This document shows positions 48,265-59,550 of a stretch of 64,000 nucleotides of DNA, piece by piece. Position 1 is the stretch's first letter, and each line of letters starts with the position of its first letter. The stretch lies in NCBI RefSeq assembly GCF_025698545.1, contig NC_068576.1, positions 53,602,390-53,666,389 of the forward strand. The letters run 5' to 3'. The stretch is from Gossypium raimondii (lineage: Eukaryota > Streptophyta > Magnoliopsida > Malvales > Malvaceae). The notes under the pieces were generated by a model that did not search any database, was not told the DNA's origin, and saw nothing but the letters and a program-made list of their open reading frames with translations. The translations under genes were made by a program, and so were the position numbers.

Positions 48265-48726
48265 GGTTGTGTTTAGTAGTGCTTTTTGATGTATTTTTTA
48301 TATGAAAAGCATTTTCCCCAAAAGGAGAAGTAAAAATTTTTAGTTTTTCTCTCCCAAAATTACTTTTGACAACTTCATTACATTTTCATCTCTCCAACAC
48401 ATGGTAGTTTTCTTTCTCTGGTTAATTACTTAAAAATATTTAAAATTTATTTTTATATATTAAAATATTAACAAAAACTTTAATAAATTATTTTCTATAT
48501 TCTTATTAAAATATCATAATATTAATTAATTTGAACATTATTTAAATGCTTATTTGTTACTTTATAATAACACCATGTTTAAAAAGATATTTTATTTCTT
48601 AAAAGCACTTTTTGATAGTAATATTAAACACTTAAATTTTAAACCAAACTTTTTAAAAATACTTCTCAAAATCACTTTTTCAAAACACTTTTAAAAGCAA
48701 TTTTAAAAACAATGCTAAACTAGCCC
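48265..48726. mobile_element. MITE with TAA target duplication, PIF/Harbinger-like
   Basis: The ends GGTTGTGTTTAGTAGTGC and (inverse) GCTAAACTAGCCC are inverted repeats. TAA flanks both sides (48,262-48,264 and 48,727-48,729). Copy B of the duplication reads GATATCAAGAAATAATGG at the same place with no insert, which gives the empty site. The length is 462 bp and the arms contain GAAAAGCATTTT and AAAAGCACTTT-type words. No coding capacity. Confidence 0.75.
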
Positions 48727-48770
48727 TAAGAAATAATTGTAATTTTCAAAATGACACAAATAACTAGATT

Positions 48771-51084
48771 TCAATCTTGAAAGATGTAATTGTTTAATCT
48801 GAGTTTAAATTATGTAGATTATATCTCGTCTTTAATACTGTTTTAAAAATATTAAGATCAATAAATAGAGTTATTTTATCAAGTTATTAAAACAATACTA
48901 AAGTTTATTTTAAATATTATACAAGTTAAAATTTTAGTAAAAGGAGGTCTTTTAGAATATAATGTGTTGATTTTTTTTATAAATTCTAATTTTAATGGTA
49001 CATGTGTTGTATGCGATTTTACACGTTTAATTTTTAATTTTTTAAATAATATGTTTTTAATTATTGTAATTAAAATTTAATTTGTTATTCAAATTATTAA
49101 ATGTAACTAAAATATATTAATTTATTTAGTAACTCAAATATAATAAAAGAAATTTTCGAATATCTTATTAAAAGATTGATATATTGTAGATCAATACTTT
49201 TTAATAATATTTATAAATTTTAAATCATAATTAAAATATTTGTACCATTTCCAACATACTCTTCACCTTTTACTATTCAATTTTATTTTGTTAATATTAA
49301 AAATATTAATTTAGTAATATGATCGAAAATAAAGAGTATTCTCGTCGATTCAAAATTTTTCCAAACTCATACTTTTATATATACTAATTTTTAATGCGAC
49401 ATGTGCTAAATTATGTATTTTTAATTATTGTTACCTAATAATGATAATTTCTATTATTTTTAAATAATGTGCAATTTGTGATTGGTATAGAAAAGTAGAC
49501 TATATTTTAATTTGAAAAAAATAGATAAAACAATATGCCTCAATTATAGTTCATGATAAAGAGGAAAGATATTTATACTAAATTAATAAACACATTTGAT
49601 AATAATGATAAAAAATTAATGATTGAAATTTGATTTTCTTTTCAAAATAAATCCGGACAATAGCTACCAGAGAAAAGAAAGTAAAGGGAAATCATTTGAA
49701 ATCATATAAATATATTCAGACGACAATAAATTATAGCTACACGTTTCAGAAATTCGAATATCAAGGCAGATGCTGTTATTGACAACCAAAAACAGCACCG
49801 CCTGCAGCTTTCAAGTATTCAAAGAACTATCAAACAATATCATGCTCAACTGTACCAGCTATGCCGTTCTAATTCACCAAGAAAGAAAAGGAAAACGTTT
49901 CTTTCAATATATTGATTATAGAAAGGTAAGTTCTAACTAAATAAGCTTTGACATAGGTGCTTATAATCTCCATCTGAAAGAAAGCCACATTATGCTGGTG
50001 CTAGGGACATGGATTTCCTGTCCCTTGATAACATTGGGAAAGAGAACAAAAGACAAAGTATAAGCTCAAAATACTAGGTCTAGTTGATGAAATTTTCGAC
50101 AATCATTTGTCGATGTTAAGTTGGAGTTATAAGAATGAGAATGAATCAGAAAGTAGTAGATTGCCTATTCATTCGGTCAAACAACCCCTCAGATGTTCGG
50201 CACAGCACAAACTCGCTGCACCAAGAAAACATCAAGGCTGAGACCGGTCATAAGTACCTGCTGTACTTCATCACCTTCATCTCTATTCAAGACAATCTCT
50301 CTTTATCTATTGGTTACAAAAAAATAAAGTTCCTGTACAGTTTAGCCTTTAATTTAGATTAATAAATTCATTAATTCAAAGACAAAAATAGCAGAGGTTG
50401 CAAGCTTAAAAACTTTACAGCTTTTTAATGAAAAGACAACAAAATATCGACAATCCCTCCTGCATGTGCAGCAGAATAAGGAAAAGGGTTCCATAGGTGA
50501 ATGCTTGTGATAGATTTGAAGTTATTAACCTAACTAATTTACTGGTTGGCTGCTATACCGTGCAATTAATTCCACTCGCATGAAATACCATCCTCATCAG
50601 TTCTACTTTCTTCAATGGAAATTTCAAAAGTTCTGATATAATATTGAATTTGAGAGAAAATTACAAGGCACGGTGAAGGCACTGCCCCTGTCTACATTTT
50701 TCTTTTTTTAACAAACAAATACTGTCAAGATAAATGAAACAAAGAGAAATTTGGACAGTTAGTTAACAAGCTCTTACCATGTCGCTTCTCACTTGTACAA
50801 GAGTTTATGATAAACTGCCCTTTCACTTAAAGCTACAAAATTCAAAGATTCGACGACATACCTATGTGCAGTAGTTAATTCCTCAAAAGATCAGCTAAAA
50901 CTTATTTTCATACTATCTGTCTTCATCCATAAGTTACTTAATCACCAAATCCAAGCCCAGTTTCTTAAATCTTCTATCACTGAAGTTAAACCCTTTTATG
51001 GTATATGCACTAATCATTTCCATGCAGCAAATCTAATCAAGGCTGCAAGCTTAGAGGCGTTAGAGGATGGTATAAGCACGACTA
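48771..51084. other. AT-rich stretch, no supported gene
   Basis: About 2.3 kb. A 75-codon frame at 50,135-50,362 has no recognisable family. 49,730-50,280 has more balanced base composition and could be transcribed, but there are no splice or protein signals that I trust. Confidence 0.35.
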
Positions 51085-51300
51085 CATCTAGGGGTGAAAG
51101 AAATTTTTAGAATTTTACTATTTTAATCTTTATAATTTTTAAAGAATTAATTTAAATTTTTATCATTTTTAAGAGAGATCAAAGTACAATTTAATTTTAT
51201 TAACTTAAAATTTTAAAAAATTTTAAGAACCAAAATGTAAAATTTTCTATTTTGAGTGCAGCCCTCTCACCCTTAGCTCCCCACTGACTACATTCTTAAT
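51085..51300. repeat. Dispersed repeat, third copy
   Basis: It contains TTTTACTATTTTAATCTTTA, then ATCATTTTTAAGAGAGATCA, and ends AGTGCAGCCCTCTCACCCTT. It aligns by eye with the copies at 16,870 and 44,760. Confidence 0.4.
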
Positions 51301-51366
51301 GCTAACAAATAAGTAAATAAAACCCTAAAACCTTTTTTGTTGATATACTTACGCGCGTTTTCATCG

Positions 51367-51731
51367 CTACAATAATATTCCAGCTACAAGAACCTGAACA
51401 TACAAATAAAGAATTAAAGATAAAAAGAACGGTAATCTAAAAGAACATAAAAACAATGAAAAAAATAGGATAACAAAATAGGCAGAAAGCAGCAATCTAG
51501 GGTTTAGATTTCAAAGCAAAAGAGAAAAACTTGTGCTCTTATCTGCTTGATGAACTGGTTTTTAAGATCGTCAGCTAGCGCGACAATCGCCGACGAGGTG
51601 TCTTTATTCTGACTCTGGCCCTGCTCATGGTCGTGACGGAGATCGTCCTCCTCTTCGGACGGCGGCGGTGGAATCTCCTCTTTTCCTTTAATTCTCTCCT
51701 GCTCTCTTGTTTCTTCCGCTCGGTGGGAACC
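51367..51731 (-). CDS. Possible small gene, unrecognised; start codon not found
   Basis: A GC-rich minus-strand stretch, 51,731-51,531, encodes an acidic, Pro-containing peptide: HRAEETREQERIKGKEEIPP, then PPSEEEDDLRHDHEQGQSQN and SSAIVALADDLKNQFIKQIR. A donor-like GT follows at 51,530. A second exon, 51,393-51,367, adds VLVAGILL and a TAG after a good TTCAG acceptor. The codon use and composition look coding, unlike the surrounding DNA. However, the frame runs upstream to a stop with no ATG, so the start would have to lie in an unseen upstream exon, or the gene is broken. The donor (GTTTTT) is weak. I recognise no family. The block lies head-to-head with the cysteine-tRNA ligase gene, about 170-250 bp from its likely first exon. 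Confidence 0.35.
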
Positions 51732-51899
51732 CTTTAAAATGAAGCGGTAAATTTAAGTTTGAGCCAACTCAAGGATGTTCGGTCAAAGCAAAATTTTAAC
51801 TTGGGATATTTTAGCCTTAAAACCTTAAATAAATAAAGCCCCTTTACTTAAGGTACCCAACTCAACCAAAACCAGAAGGTAAGCCCAAAAAGAAAGTTT

Positions 51900-52106
51900 A
51901 GATACTATACTCCCTTCCCCCTCATTCCCAAACCAATTCCTTCACAAAAATCCCTAAGTGCCTGCCGCTCACCACCTCCACCTGTCCAGCGCCGCTGCCG
52001 TGGACAGCCGTCTCCACTCCGGCGGCCACTTCGTCTCCCCCAAATTTCATCAGCCCTAATCCCAGTCGCCTGTTTCCTCTGCCATTTGCTTCCACTGTTG
52101 CAGTAG
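51900..52106 (+). other. Probable non-coding first exon of the cysteine-tRNA ligase gene
   Basis: This is a C-rich leader (CACCTCCACCTGTCCAGCGC, GCGGCCACTTCGTCTCCCCC) ending in CAGTAG before GTAAGAAATC, a strong donor at 52,107. Such pyrimidine-rich, GC-richer DNA upstream of a plant gene is typical of a 5' UTR exon. The start coordinate is approximate. Confidence 0.5.
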
Positions 52107-53591
52107 GTAAGAAATCTCCCTTTCCCTCTAATCGTCTTTTTTCATGTAACCCACATGCATTTCAGATCTGCAGAAACTCTCTATTTAAGCTTTAGTTTAT
52201 ATAATTACAATATTAGACCACTAACTGAAATAGTAAAAGAAAAAGAGAGAAAATCCCAATAAAAGTGATTAGAAATAGTAAAATAGGCAAAATATCACAG
52301 TTTCCAATTTGAAAAACTCAAAAGCCCCACGCTCCTTCATCGACCCTCCCCTTCTTTATGCATTCCCAAGTTTTCGAAATTGTTTAATTGAGAAGAAAAT
52401 GGAGCATATATAATTGAGATGAAAATGAAGTTTAATTGGATAAATAAAATTTGTATGAAATTTCAAAGATACGGGTACCCCAGTGGGATAGCTAAGAGGA
52501 ATATTCATAGTTGTCAAGGGAAAATGTGTCTCTATTTAGTAGTCTGTTATTTATTCTGTGAAATGCCTCCTATATGCTCAGAAAAGGCATATCTGTGTTG
52601 TATTTTAAGCTAAAAAATTGTTGATTGGGGCTAAATGGATTTAGGGAATGCTGAATCAATCATGGAAATGCCTCCCATATGGAAATGCTGAATCAATCAT
52701 GGATTTTGGGAATGCTTAAATTTATTTTATGCTTTGTTCAACTATCTTTTGGTGATCGTTTGGTTGGTTGATTACATTTTACTATCTTTTGGTGATCTTT
52801 TGTTTGTTTCAGTGTTTCAATTTGTTTTCGTTTGTTTTATGAATGGCAACAGAAATGAAAATTGAAAGGGAAGAAATTTGTTATCAATGTTCATTTTAAC
52901 CTTTGTCTGATTATTTCCTTTTTAAACATGAAACCAAACATCATGGCAAAGCAAATTTAACCTAAAATTCCCCTCCAAAATAATTTCTTTTACCTCATTA
53001 TGCAAGTCTTTTAACATTACAACATACAAATCCCACACATTAAATCTAACTGCCATTGTCAGGCTCATTCACTGTACCTGCAGTACAAGGCCACTAGTAG
53101 CTGCAATCACTTGACTGAGTTACAACATAGAGCCAATACAGCATTCCCGTCCCAACAAAGTGAAGAAAAAACTTAATATGGGCCGGGTCGAGCCCGGGAT
53201 TGGCATGTATAATCTGGGGCGGGTTTGGGCAGAAAATTAGGCCCTTTTTGGGCTGGGCCAGACCCATGCCTAACATGCGGGCCCAAAATTCTATCAAGGC
53301 CTGGCCCGGCCCATGATCACCTCTACCCTAAACTTAATGAGTCATGAGATTTTGAGGTATGGCTCGGTTTGTGTTGTCTGATTCTGCATCACTCTGCTAT
53401 ATTTGATTTTCTGTATCTTATCTTACTCTCTCTTATCCTAATATTTTAAAAGGCATCGGTTTAGCGGAAATGGCGAACTGTTATCGCTGCTAATTTATGT
53501 TACACTGCTATTTGGGGTGTTGGACGGAGTTTAAATCTGACATAACGCTTGTGCAAATTCTGTTTAGGGTTAGGTTTTTTTGCATCAAGCC
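52107..53591 (+). other. Probable leader intron with small tandem repeats and a transposon fragment
   Basis: If the first exon is real, this is a 1.4-kb 5'-UTR intron. It contains two copies of AATGCTGAATCAATCATGG (about 52,648 and 52,684) and two of ACTATCTTTTGGTGATC (about 52,741 and 52,779). A fragment of a GC-rich-ended element lies at 53,175. The acceptor before the ATG at 53,592 is uncertain. Confidence 0.4.
53175..53325. mobile_element. Fragment of the GC-rich-ended TIR element family
   Basis: This stretch is rich in GGGCCGGGTCGAGCCCGGGA and GGCCTGGCCCGGCCCATGAT and ends CATGATCACCTCTA, the inverse of a TAGAGGTGATCATG-type terminus seen on the 6198 copy. The left terminus is missing and there is no target duplication. 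Confidence 0.5.
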
Positions 53592-56500
53592 ATGGATCCC
53601 TCAAAGCAAGAAACAAACCAAAAAAAAGCTTCTAAAACAATGGCTGAGAAGGAAACCCAAGAATTCCAATTTGTTGTTTACAATACCATGACTCAGCAAA
53701 AAGAGGTTTTCAAGCCCAAAACCCCTGGAAAAGTTCGCATGTATGTCTGCGGTGTCACTGCCTATGATTTCAGTCACCTTGGCCATGCTCGTGCTGCCGT
53801 TTCCTTTGATGTCCTTTACAGGTGCATAATTTGTCTTAGAGAAACCCCTTATGCTTTTTTCCCCCTTTATTTTTAAAATTGGTTGCTGACTATTGGAATT
53901 ATACAGGTACCTTAAGTATTTGGGTTATGAGGTTACTTATGTCAGGAATTTTACTGATGTTGATGATAAGGTTTGAATTTCTATTTGAGTGGCTCTTTGC
54001 TTTTGGTTTTTGGTGTTTTAGTTGAGAGCAATGACGTATTTTCTTTTTTTTATGTTGAAAGGATACTTATCATTTGAATCTGATGCATTCAACTTATGTA
54101 TTTCTAATATTGGGGTGGGGAGTTGAAACCTCAACTTAATAGTTGTTTTCTCCTTTTGAGCTTATTGAATAATTATGTCAACAGTTGACGTTACAAGAGC
54201 TTAAAGACTTCTATTTGATATGTTAATCTGTTTTGAACTTGTTTAAGAGCATTCTTTCTGGAGATGTTATAGACAGAAAGCGTTCTCTTGTTGCTAATGG
54301 TTTATCACTTTTACTTTCTGACTAATAGTCCATCTCTCTTATGTCAACAACAATTATGTCTTTCTCTTTCTCATATTATGAGAGCTACTGATTGGACTTT
54401 TGCAGATAATCCGTCGTGCCAATGAGACTGGAGAAGATCCAATAAGTTTGAGTGATCGGTACTGTAAAGAATATAATATAGATATGAGTGATCTACAGTG
54501 CCTTTCTCCAACACATGAGCCGCGCGTTTCTGATCACATGGAGCAGATCAAAGATATGATAACTCAGGTTTCCTTCCTACTGAATATGCTAGTTTTATTT
54601 TGTAGAAATATGAATACCATGATTCCTCTCTGCCTTTAGCAATCTTGCATCTCTCTCTCCCCCCTTGTGGAAAATGTAGTGCACATATTTATGGTCGAGT
54701 TCACTGTTGCATCTCTATTACTACTTTAGGGGAATTTTCCTTGTATAATTAGGTTTATGCACATTTAAAACCCATGATACAACTATGTTTTTATGTAGGC
54801 ATGCATAATGTGCATATGTATGTATTTGCATTAACAAAAGTATGATTCATTTAAATGGGTTATATTTGGTAATATTCTCAGATCGTTACCATATCATTGT
54901 GGTAAAAAGATATTATTGGGCATGTCATTGTCATGTACTGTATACTTGTAATTTATCTACATCTGCCCAATGATAATCAATGATGTAGCAAGGACCCATG
55001 CTCTGGTCTTAGAAGGCATTTAAGATGCTTCCCTTTAATATTGATCATGAAGAAGTAGAAGAGCAGTTTTTAACTTGCACCAATTCATATTGAACTGAAG
55101 TTGCCCAATTTAATTGTTAAGAGTTGTTGAACTGCTGAACATGAAGTTTATTACATATATTGCATTAGTATAACGTGTGAAGGGCTGAAGGCAAATACTT
55201 CATATGCTGTTTTTTAACTCCTTTCATAACTTTCTCTATAATTTCATCTTGCAGATTATAAACAAAGACTTTGGATATGTTGTTGACGGCGATGTGTTTT
55301 TTGCTGTTGATAAATTCCCAAATTATGGCAAGTTATCTGGGCAGAAGCTGGAAAACAATAGAGCGGGTGAACGTGTTGCTGTTGACTCAAGGAAGCGTAA
55401 TCCTTCCGACTTTGCATTATGGAAGGTGCAAAACCTACTAACTTACTAGTAAACTTTAGGGATGTAATCAAGCTGAGTCTAGCCTATAGGCTCAAGATTC
55501 TTTCCTTTTGAAATCTTGAGGATTGAGGCTTGATCGTGGTGGACCTTTAGTTTATGTGCTTGAGCTCCCTTCAATTAGGTTCAGTTATTATTAAATTTAT
55601 TTAAGGAGTAGGTATTTATAGTGTGTTCATGCTTGTGACTTTTCATCTAAGTTCTAAAATTTGCCCCTCCCAGAGTTGCTGTACTGTGCGTAATCTGGTC
55701 AAGCTATAAAAAAAATTACTCAAATTACCATTGCTTTCTAATGTCTAGCTGTTGACTGAAAAAACTACCGCATAAACTCTATGGATGGGACTTTAAATAG
55801 GCAACTATATATAAAGTACAAGCTAAGTTACCTGAACTTTTCATTTTCTCTATGGTACTTGTGTTCAACACCTATGTCCGACACATTTAGATAAGGAGGT
55901 CTTATCCTCAAATTATATGGAAACTTAAAAAAAAACAGTGAGCATATCTGCATGAGACGCGTCTCATTGTCCAACATTCATCTGAACTCTAGGTTACATA
56001 GAGTACAAGGATGACAAACCCTAATTACCAGATAACCAAAATTTAAGACTTGCAATTTAGATACCCCTCCCCCTTCAATAATTATGAAACATTTCATTGA
56101 AACTATTGTTGCACAAATTCTAATGTCAAAATTTCTTCATCCATTCTATTTGCATCAGTTACCTGCCATATATAATGTTGGCATAATTTCCAAATTCTGA
56201 TGTTTAATAATTGTTTCAGGCTGCAAAGCCAGGTGAGCCATCTTGGGACAGCCCATGGGGACCTGGACGACCTGGGTGGCACATAGAATGTAGTGCAATG
56301 AGTGCACATTATTTAAGCTTCAAATTTGACATTCATGGAGGTGGGCTTGATTTGATTTTTCCTCACCATGAAAATGAAATTGCTCAAAGTTGTGCTGCAT
56401 GCGAAGAGAGTGATGTAAGTTATTGGATGCACAATGGGCATGTTACTAATAACAATGAGAAGATGTCAAAATCTTTGGGTAACTTTTTCACAATTCGCCA

Positions 56501-57976
56501 GGTAAAGTTGGGGGTAATTATTTATTTGATTTTCCTCCCCTCTGATTCTAGTTGCAGAAGTATTCTCATACGAGCTTCCTTTTTTGTGTTAAATTATTTG
56601 TTTTCTTCTAGATTACTGAGAGATATCATCCACTGGCTTTGCGATACTTCTTGATAAATGCACACTATCGTTCTCCTCTCAATTACTCCGTTGTTCAGTT
56701 GGAAGGTGCATCAGATGCTGTTTTTTACATATATCAGGTTTAAAGCTAATTTCACTGCTATTTTACTTTGCAATAGGCATATAATGGTCAGAATTCAGAT
56801 GTCTTAGTACGGACAGTGATCTGGCCTTTTAGGCTTAAAATTTGTTTGTATCAATTGTCTAGGGCTTGTATACTTTGTGAGGTGTCATGGATGCAGGAGC
56901 GTGCCTCATTCCATTTCTTGGAGTTCAGCTATATTTTAATATTGGCCTCCTTTTACCACTTAACATTCTTCTATAATTGATTAGATTTGCGCTACTGGTA
57001 GATTTGCCTCCAGGTTAAAAATTCCTCTAAAGTGTGCCGAATTATTTGCTGAGTTGACCTGTGATCCCAAGTTTTTTCTAAATTACAGACTCCAGGCAAA
57101 TGTACCTGGAGTTAGTTTAGATTCAAGTCATTCGGAAAAGTATCCTTACCTGCTTTGTTGTACAGACTTTGAAAGATTGTCAAGATGCTCTATTGCAACT
57201 ACAAGAAGAAATGCCCAACGATGGCAAACCAGCTCGGATTAGTCCGGACGCCAAGGAATGCATTAGCAAGCTCCGCAATGAGTTCCAGGTGAAAATGTCA
57301 GATGACTTGAGCACTTCACTTATACTGACTGGTGCCTTTCTAGAAGCTTTGAAGTTGGTAAACAATTTGTTGACCATGCTAAAGGTATTTGTTTATCTTT
57401 CCGAATGCTAGTGACTCTCTTTTTTATATATATACAAGTCTATGCCAAGGAAGATGAAAATATATTTTCTCTTTTAATGTGGCAGAAGAAGCAGCAAAAG
57501 CAACAAAGATTATTGGTAATTCAATCCCTTAAAGAGGTTGAGAAAGAAGTTACGAAAATTTTGGATGTTCTTGGATTGCAGCTACCTTGCTCTTATAACG
57601 AGGTGACGGGATTTACTTATTAAATGATGGTACTGATTCGTGCCTTCTGTAAAAGTTTTAACACTAAAGATGATGAATTTCTACTAAACAGGTTTTGCTG
57701 CAATTAAAGGAGAAAGCATTAACGAGAGCGGGGTTGGTGGAAGATGATGTGATTCGTCTAATTAACGAACGAGCTGAAGTGAGGAGAAACAAAGACTTCT
57801 TGAAAAGTGATCAGATGAGAGCTCATTTGCAAGCTAAGGGCATTGCACTCATGGATGTAGGCACGGAAACAATTTGGAGACCTTGTGTTCCTGTTCAACA
57901 AGAATCGGGAATAGTGCCATCAGAGGGCCAGAAGGTCCCTCCCAAGCCTGAAACTGCAGAAGAATGCAGATCTTGA
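53592..57976 (+). CDS. Cysteine-tRNA ligase, cytosolic (SYCO/CARS type)
   Basis: Nine coding exons join in phase: 53592-53821, 53907-53970, 54406-54567, 55255-55425, 56220-56501, 56612-56737, 57166-57384, 57486-57602 and 57692-57976, giving 551 aa. The enzyme charges tRNA-Cys with cysteine using ATP. Class I signatures are present: [20 protein letters not shown] holds the HIGH-type motif (HLGH) and a zinc-ligand Cys. Further motifs are [21 protein letters not shown] and [20 protein letters not shown] (zinc and Cys recognition), and [13 protein letters not shown] with the KMSKS loop. The C-terminal DALR-like part follows ([20 protein letters not shown]), then [20 protein letters not shown]. 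No transit peptide is obvious. The ATG of [10 protein letters not shown] is in frame 48 bp before [11 protein letters not shown]; either may be used, and the second matches the usual length better. It is likely the cytosolic form. Confidence 0.95.
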
Positions 57977-58115
57977 TTCAAGTTCACCAAAAAAAACATA
58001 TTGAATTTGCTTCGTAAGGTGGTTTTTATTGTCAAAACAAGTTGGTGGGATCAAGGCCATTTCTAGACAGTTTTGATTCATAATTTATAAAATGTCTTTC
58101 CGTTTCTGACCTAAT

Positions 58116-58463
58116 TGTTACGGGAGAAATTGTTTACTAATGAAGGTGGTTAACAGCGAATTAGGTTAGCAAAGAGAGTTAGCAGCAAGTTGAAACGGTG
58201 CTCTAGGATCAGTTTTGACAGCTGTATACTAACAGCTGTAACAGCTAATTAGCTGATAGTTTTCTTTTCAATATTTGGTGAATTGAATCTGTTTCGTCTC
58301 ATTTCTCCCTTCTCTCTTCTCCTCTTGCTATTCTGTTTCACCGCTTCTCTATTTTCTTCACAATTATCTTCTTCTGTTTCTTTTCTCCTCCTTTTCTTCT
58401 CTCGAATTTCTCTCGTTCTTTCCTTCTATGTCAGTTTCTGCTTCTCTAGTTTGTTCCGTAACA
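58116..58463. mobile_element. Probable solo LTR, 140 bp downstream of the cysteine-tRNA ligase gene
   Basis: The segment begins TGTTACGGGAGAAATTG and ends TTGTTCCGTAACA, giving TG...CA ends with an 8-bp inverted repeat TGTTACGG/CCGTAACA. It is flanked by CTAAT and CTAGT, a 5-bp target duplication with one mismatch. The right half is strongly pyrimidine-rich (CTTCTCTCTT-type), as in LTR leaders. No internal region is present, so this would be a product of LTR-LTR recombination. It may supply part of the 3' UTR of the upstream gene. Confidence 0.6.
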
Positions 58464-59468
58464 CTAGTAAACTTGTATAATGAACCAAGTTCTCTCACGA
58501 TTTGATTGATTGCCTTGTTTCTGTTTGGCCTTTAGCTGCACAGACAGTGAGCCAGATTTTTTTTTTCTTTTCTGAAAACAGTACTTTAATAGTGTTGTAT
58601 ACCGGTGCGTAACAGTTTTTAAAAGTTTGGTACAGATGGAATTACCCCAGGATTATCACAAAGGTCAACTCAGACGAACTCTTGCAGAAATGTAGTGGCT
58701 ATTTTACTACGCTTAAGCAATTTATCTTTCAGAATTCTTCTCTCTTTTCTTGCTCAAACTGTAGTCGATTCGGTTAATAGTAGAATCAAACTATTATTAA
58801 TTGAAATGTTAAAATTTGTTTTTTTTTTTTTTTCAGATCGAATACGAAAGTCATTAAATTATTTAAAAATTTTCATTTAAGTCAATGAACTATTCGATAT
58901 TTTTATTTAAGTTATTGGATTATCAAGTTTTCTTTTTTAAAGTGTACCTAGTGAGCTTCAAGCGATGATTCAACAATCGATGCAATTAATCAATACTCAT
59001 TAACAAATAGAGAAACATACATTAGATCCAAGTTAATCGACGATTAATGTTAAAGATTGGAGAATAAAGTTATTTGAATTTTGATTTGCATATTCATGAC
59101 ACCTAAAATTATTTTATATAAAATATTAAATTGGAGAAGAGTAAAGGAAATAAAACTTTCAATTAATACAAGCGGCACAAAAAAACCCATTTAGTAACAA
59201 ATTTAATAATACAATTATTTAAATAAAAATTTTGAATAATTTTACCCAATAAAGACTAAGCATTATAAACAAATAAATATTTAACAATAAAATGCGTCAC
59301 GCTCTTATTTATCATTTTACACATCAGTTTTCAACTATCAATTAAGTTTTACCAAACACTTTTAAATAAACAGTTAATAGAACCAGTTGGTCAATCAATT
59401 AATAGAATCAATTGATCAAACTAGTTATTGTAATCAATTATCAACTATAAACTAATTGCCAAACAGGC
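58464..59468. other. AT-rich spacer before duplicated copy B
   Basis: About 1 kb. 58,840-58,960 has ATTTAAGTCAATGAACTATT-type words found in dispersed plant repeats. 59,330-59,470 has several CAATTAATAGAATCAATTGA-type short repeats. No gene. Confidence 0.35.
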
Positions 59469-59550
59469 CATAGTAGATTCAAGCAAAATGAAAGCGGGTA
59501 ATATTATTGGCATGTTTATTGGTAAGATAAAGTATTCAGAAACAATGCAT

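Larger units (their letters stand above)
46316..48770. repeat. Duplicated block, copy A (direct orientation)
   Basis: From CATAGTAGAT at 46,316 this block aligns with 59,469-62,769. Shared parts are the HMA-domain gene, its TATA region, and downstream stretches such as GTAGTCCAAACCGACATCCA and TTGTTGCCACGAAGAGTTCC. Most of 46,400-47,960 looks about 95% identical to copy B by eye. The last 500 bp diverge more. Copy A has a MITE at 48,265-48,726 that copy B lacks. Copy B has a 1.3-kb insertion that copy A lacks. Confidence 0.88.
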
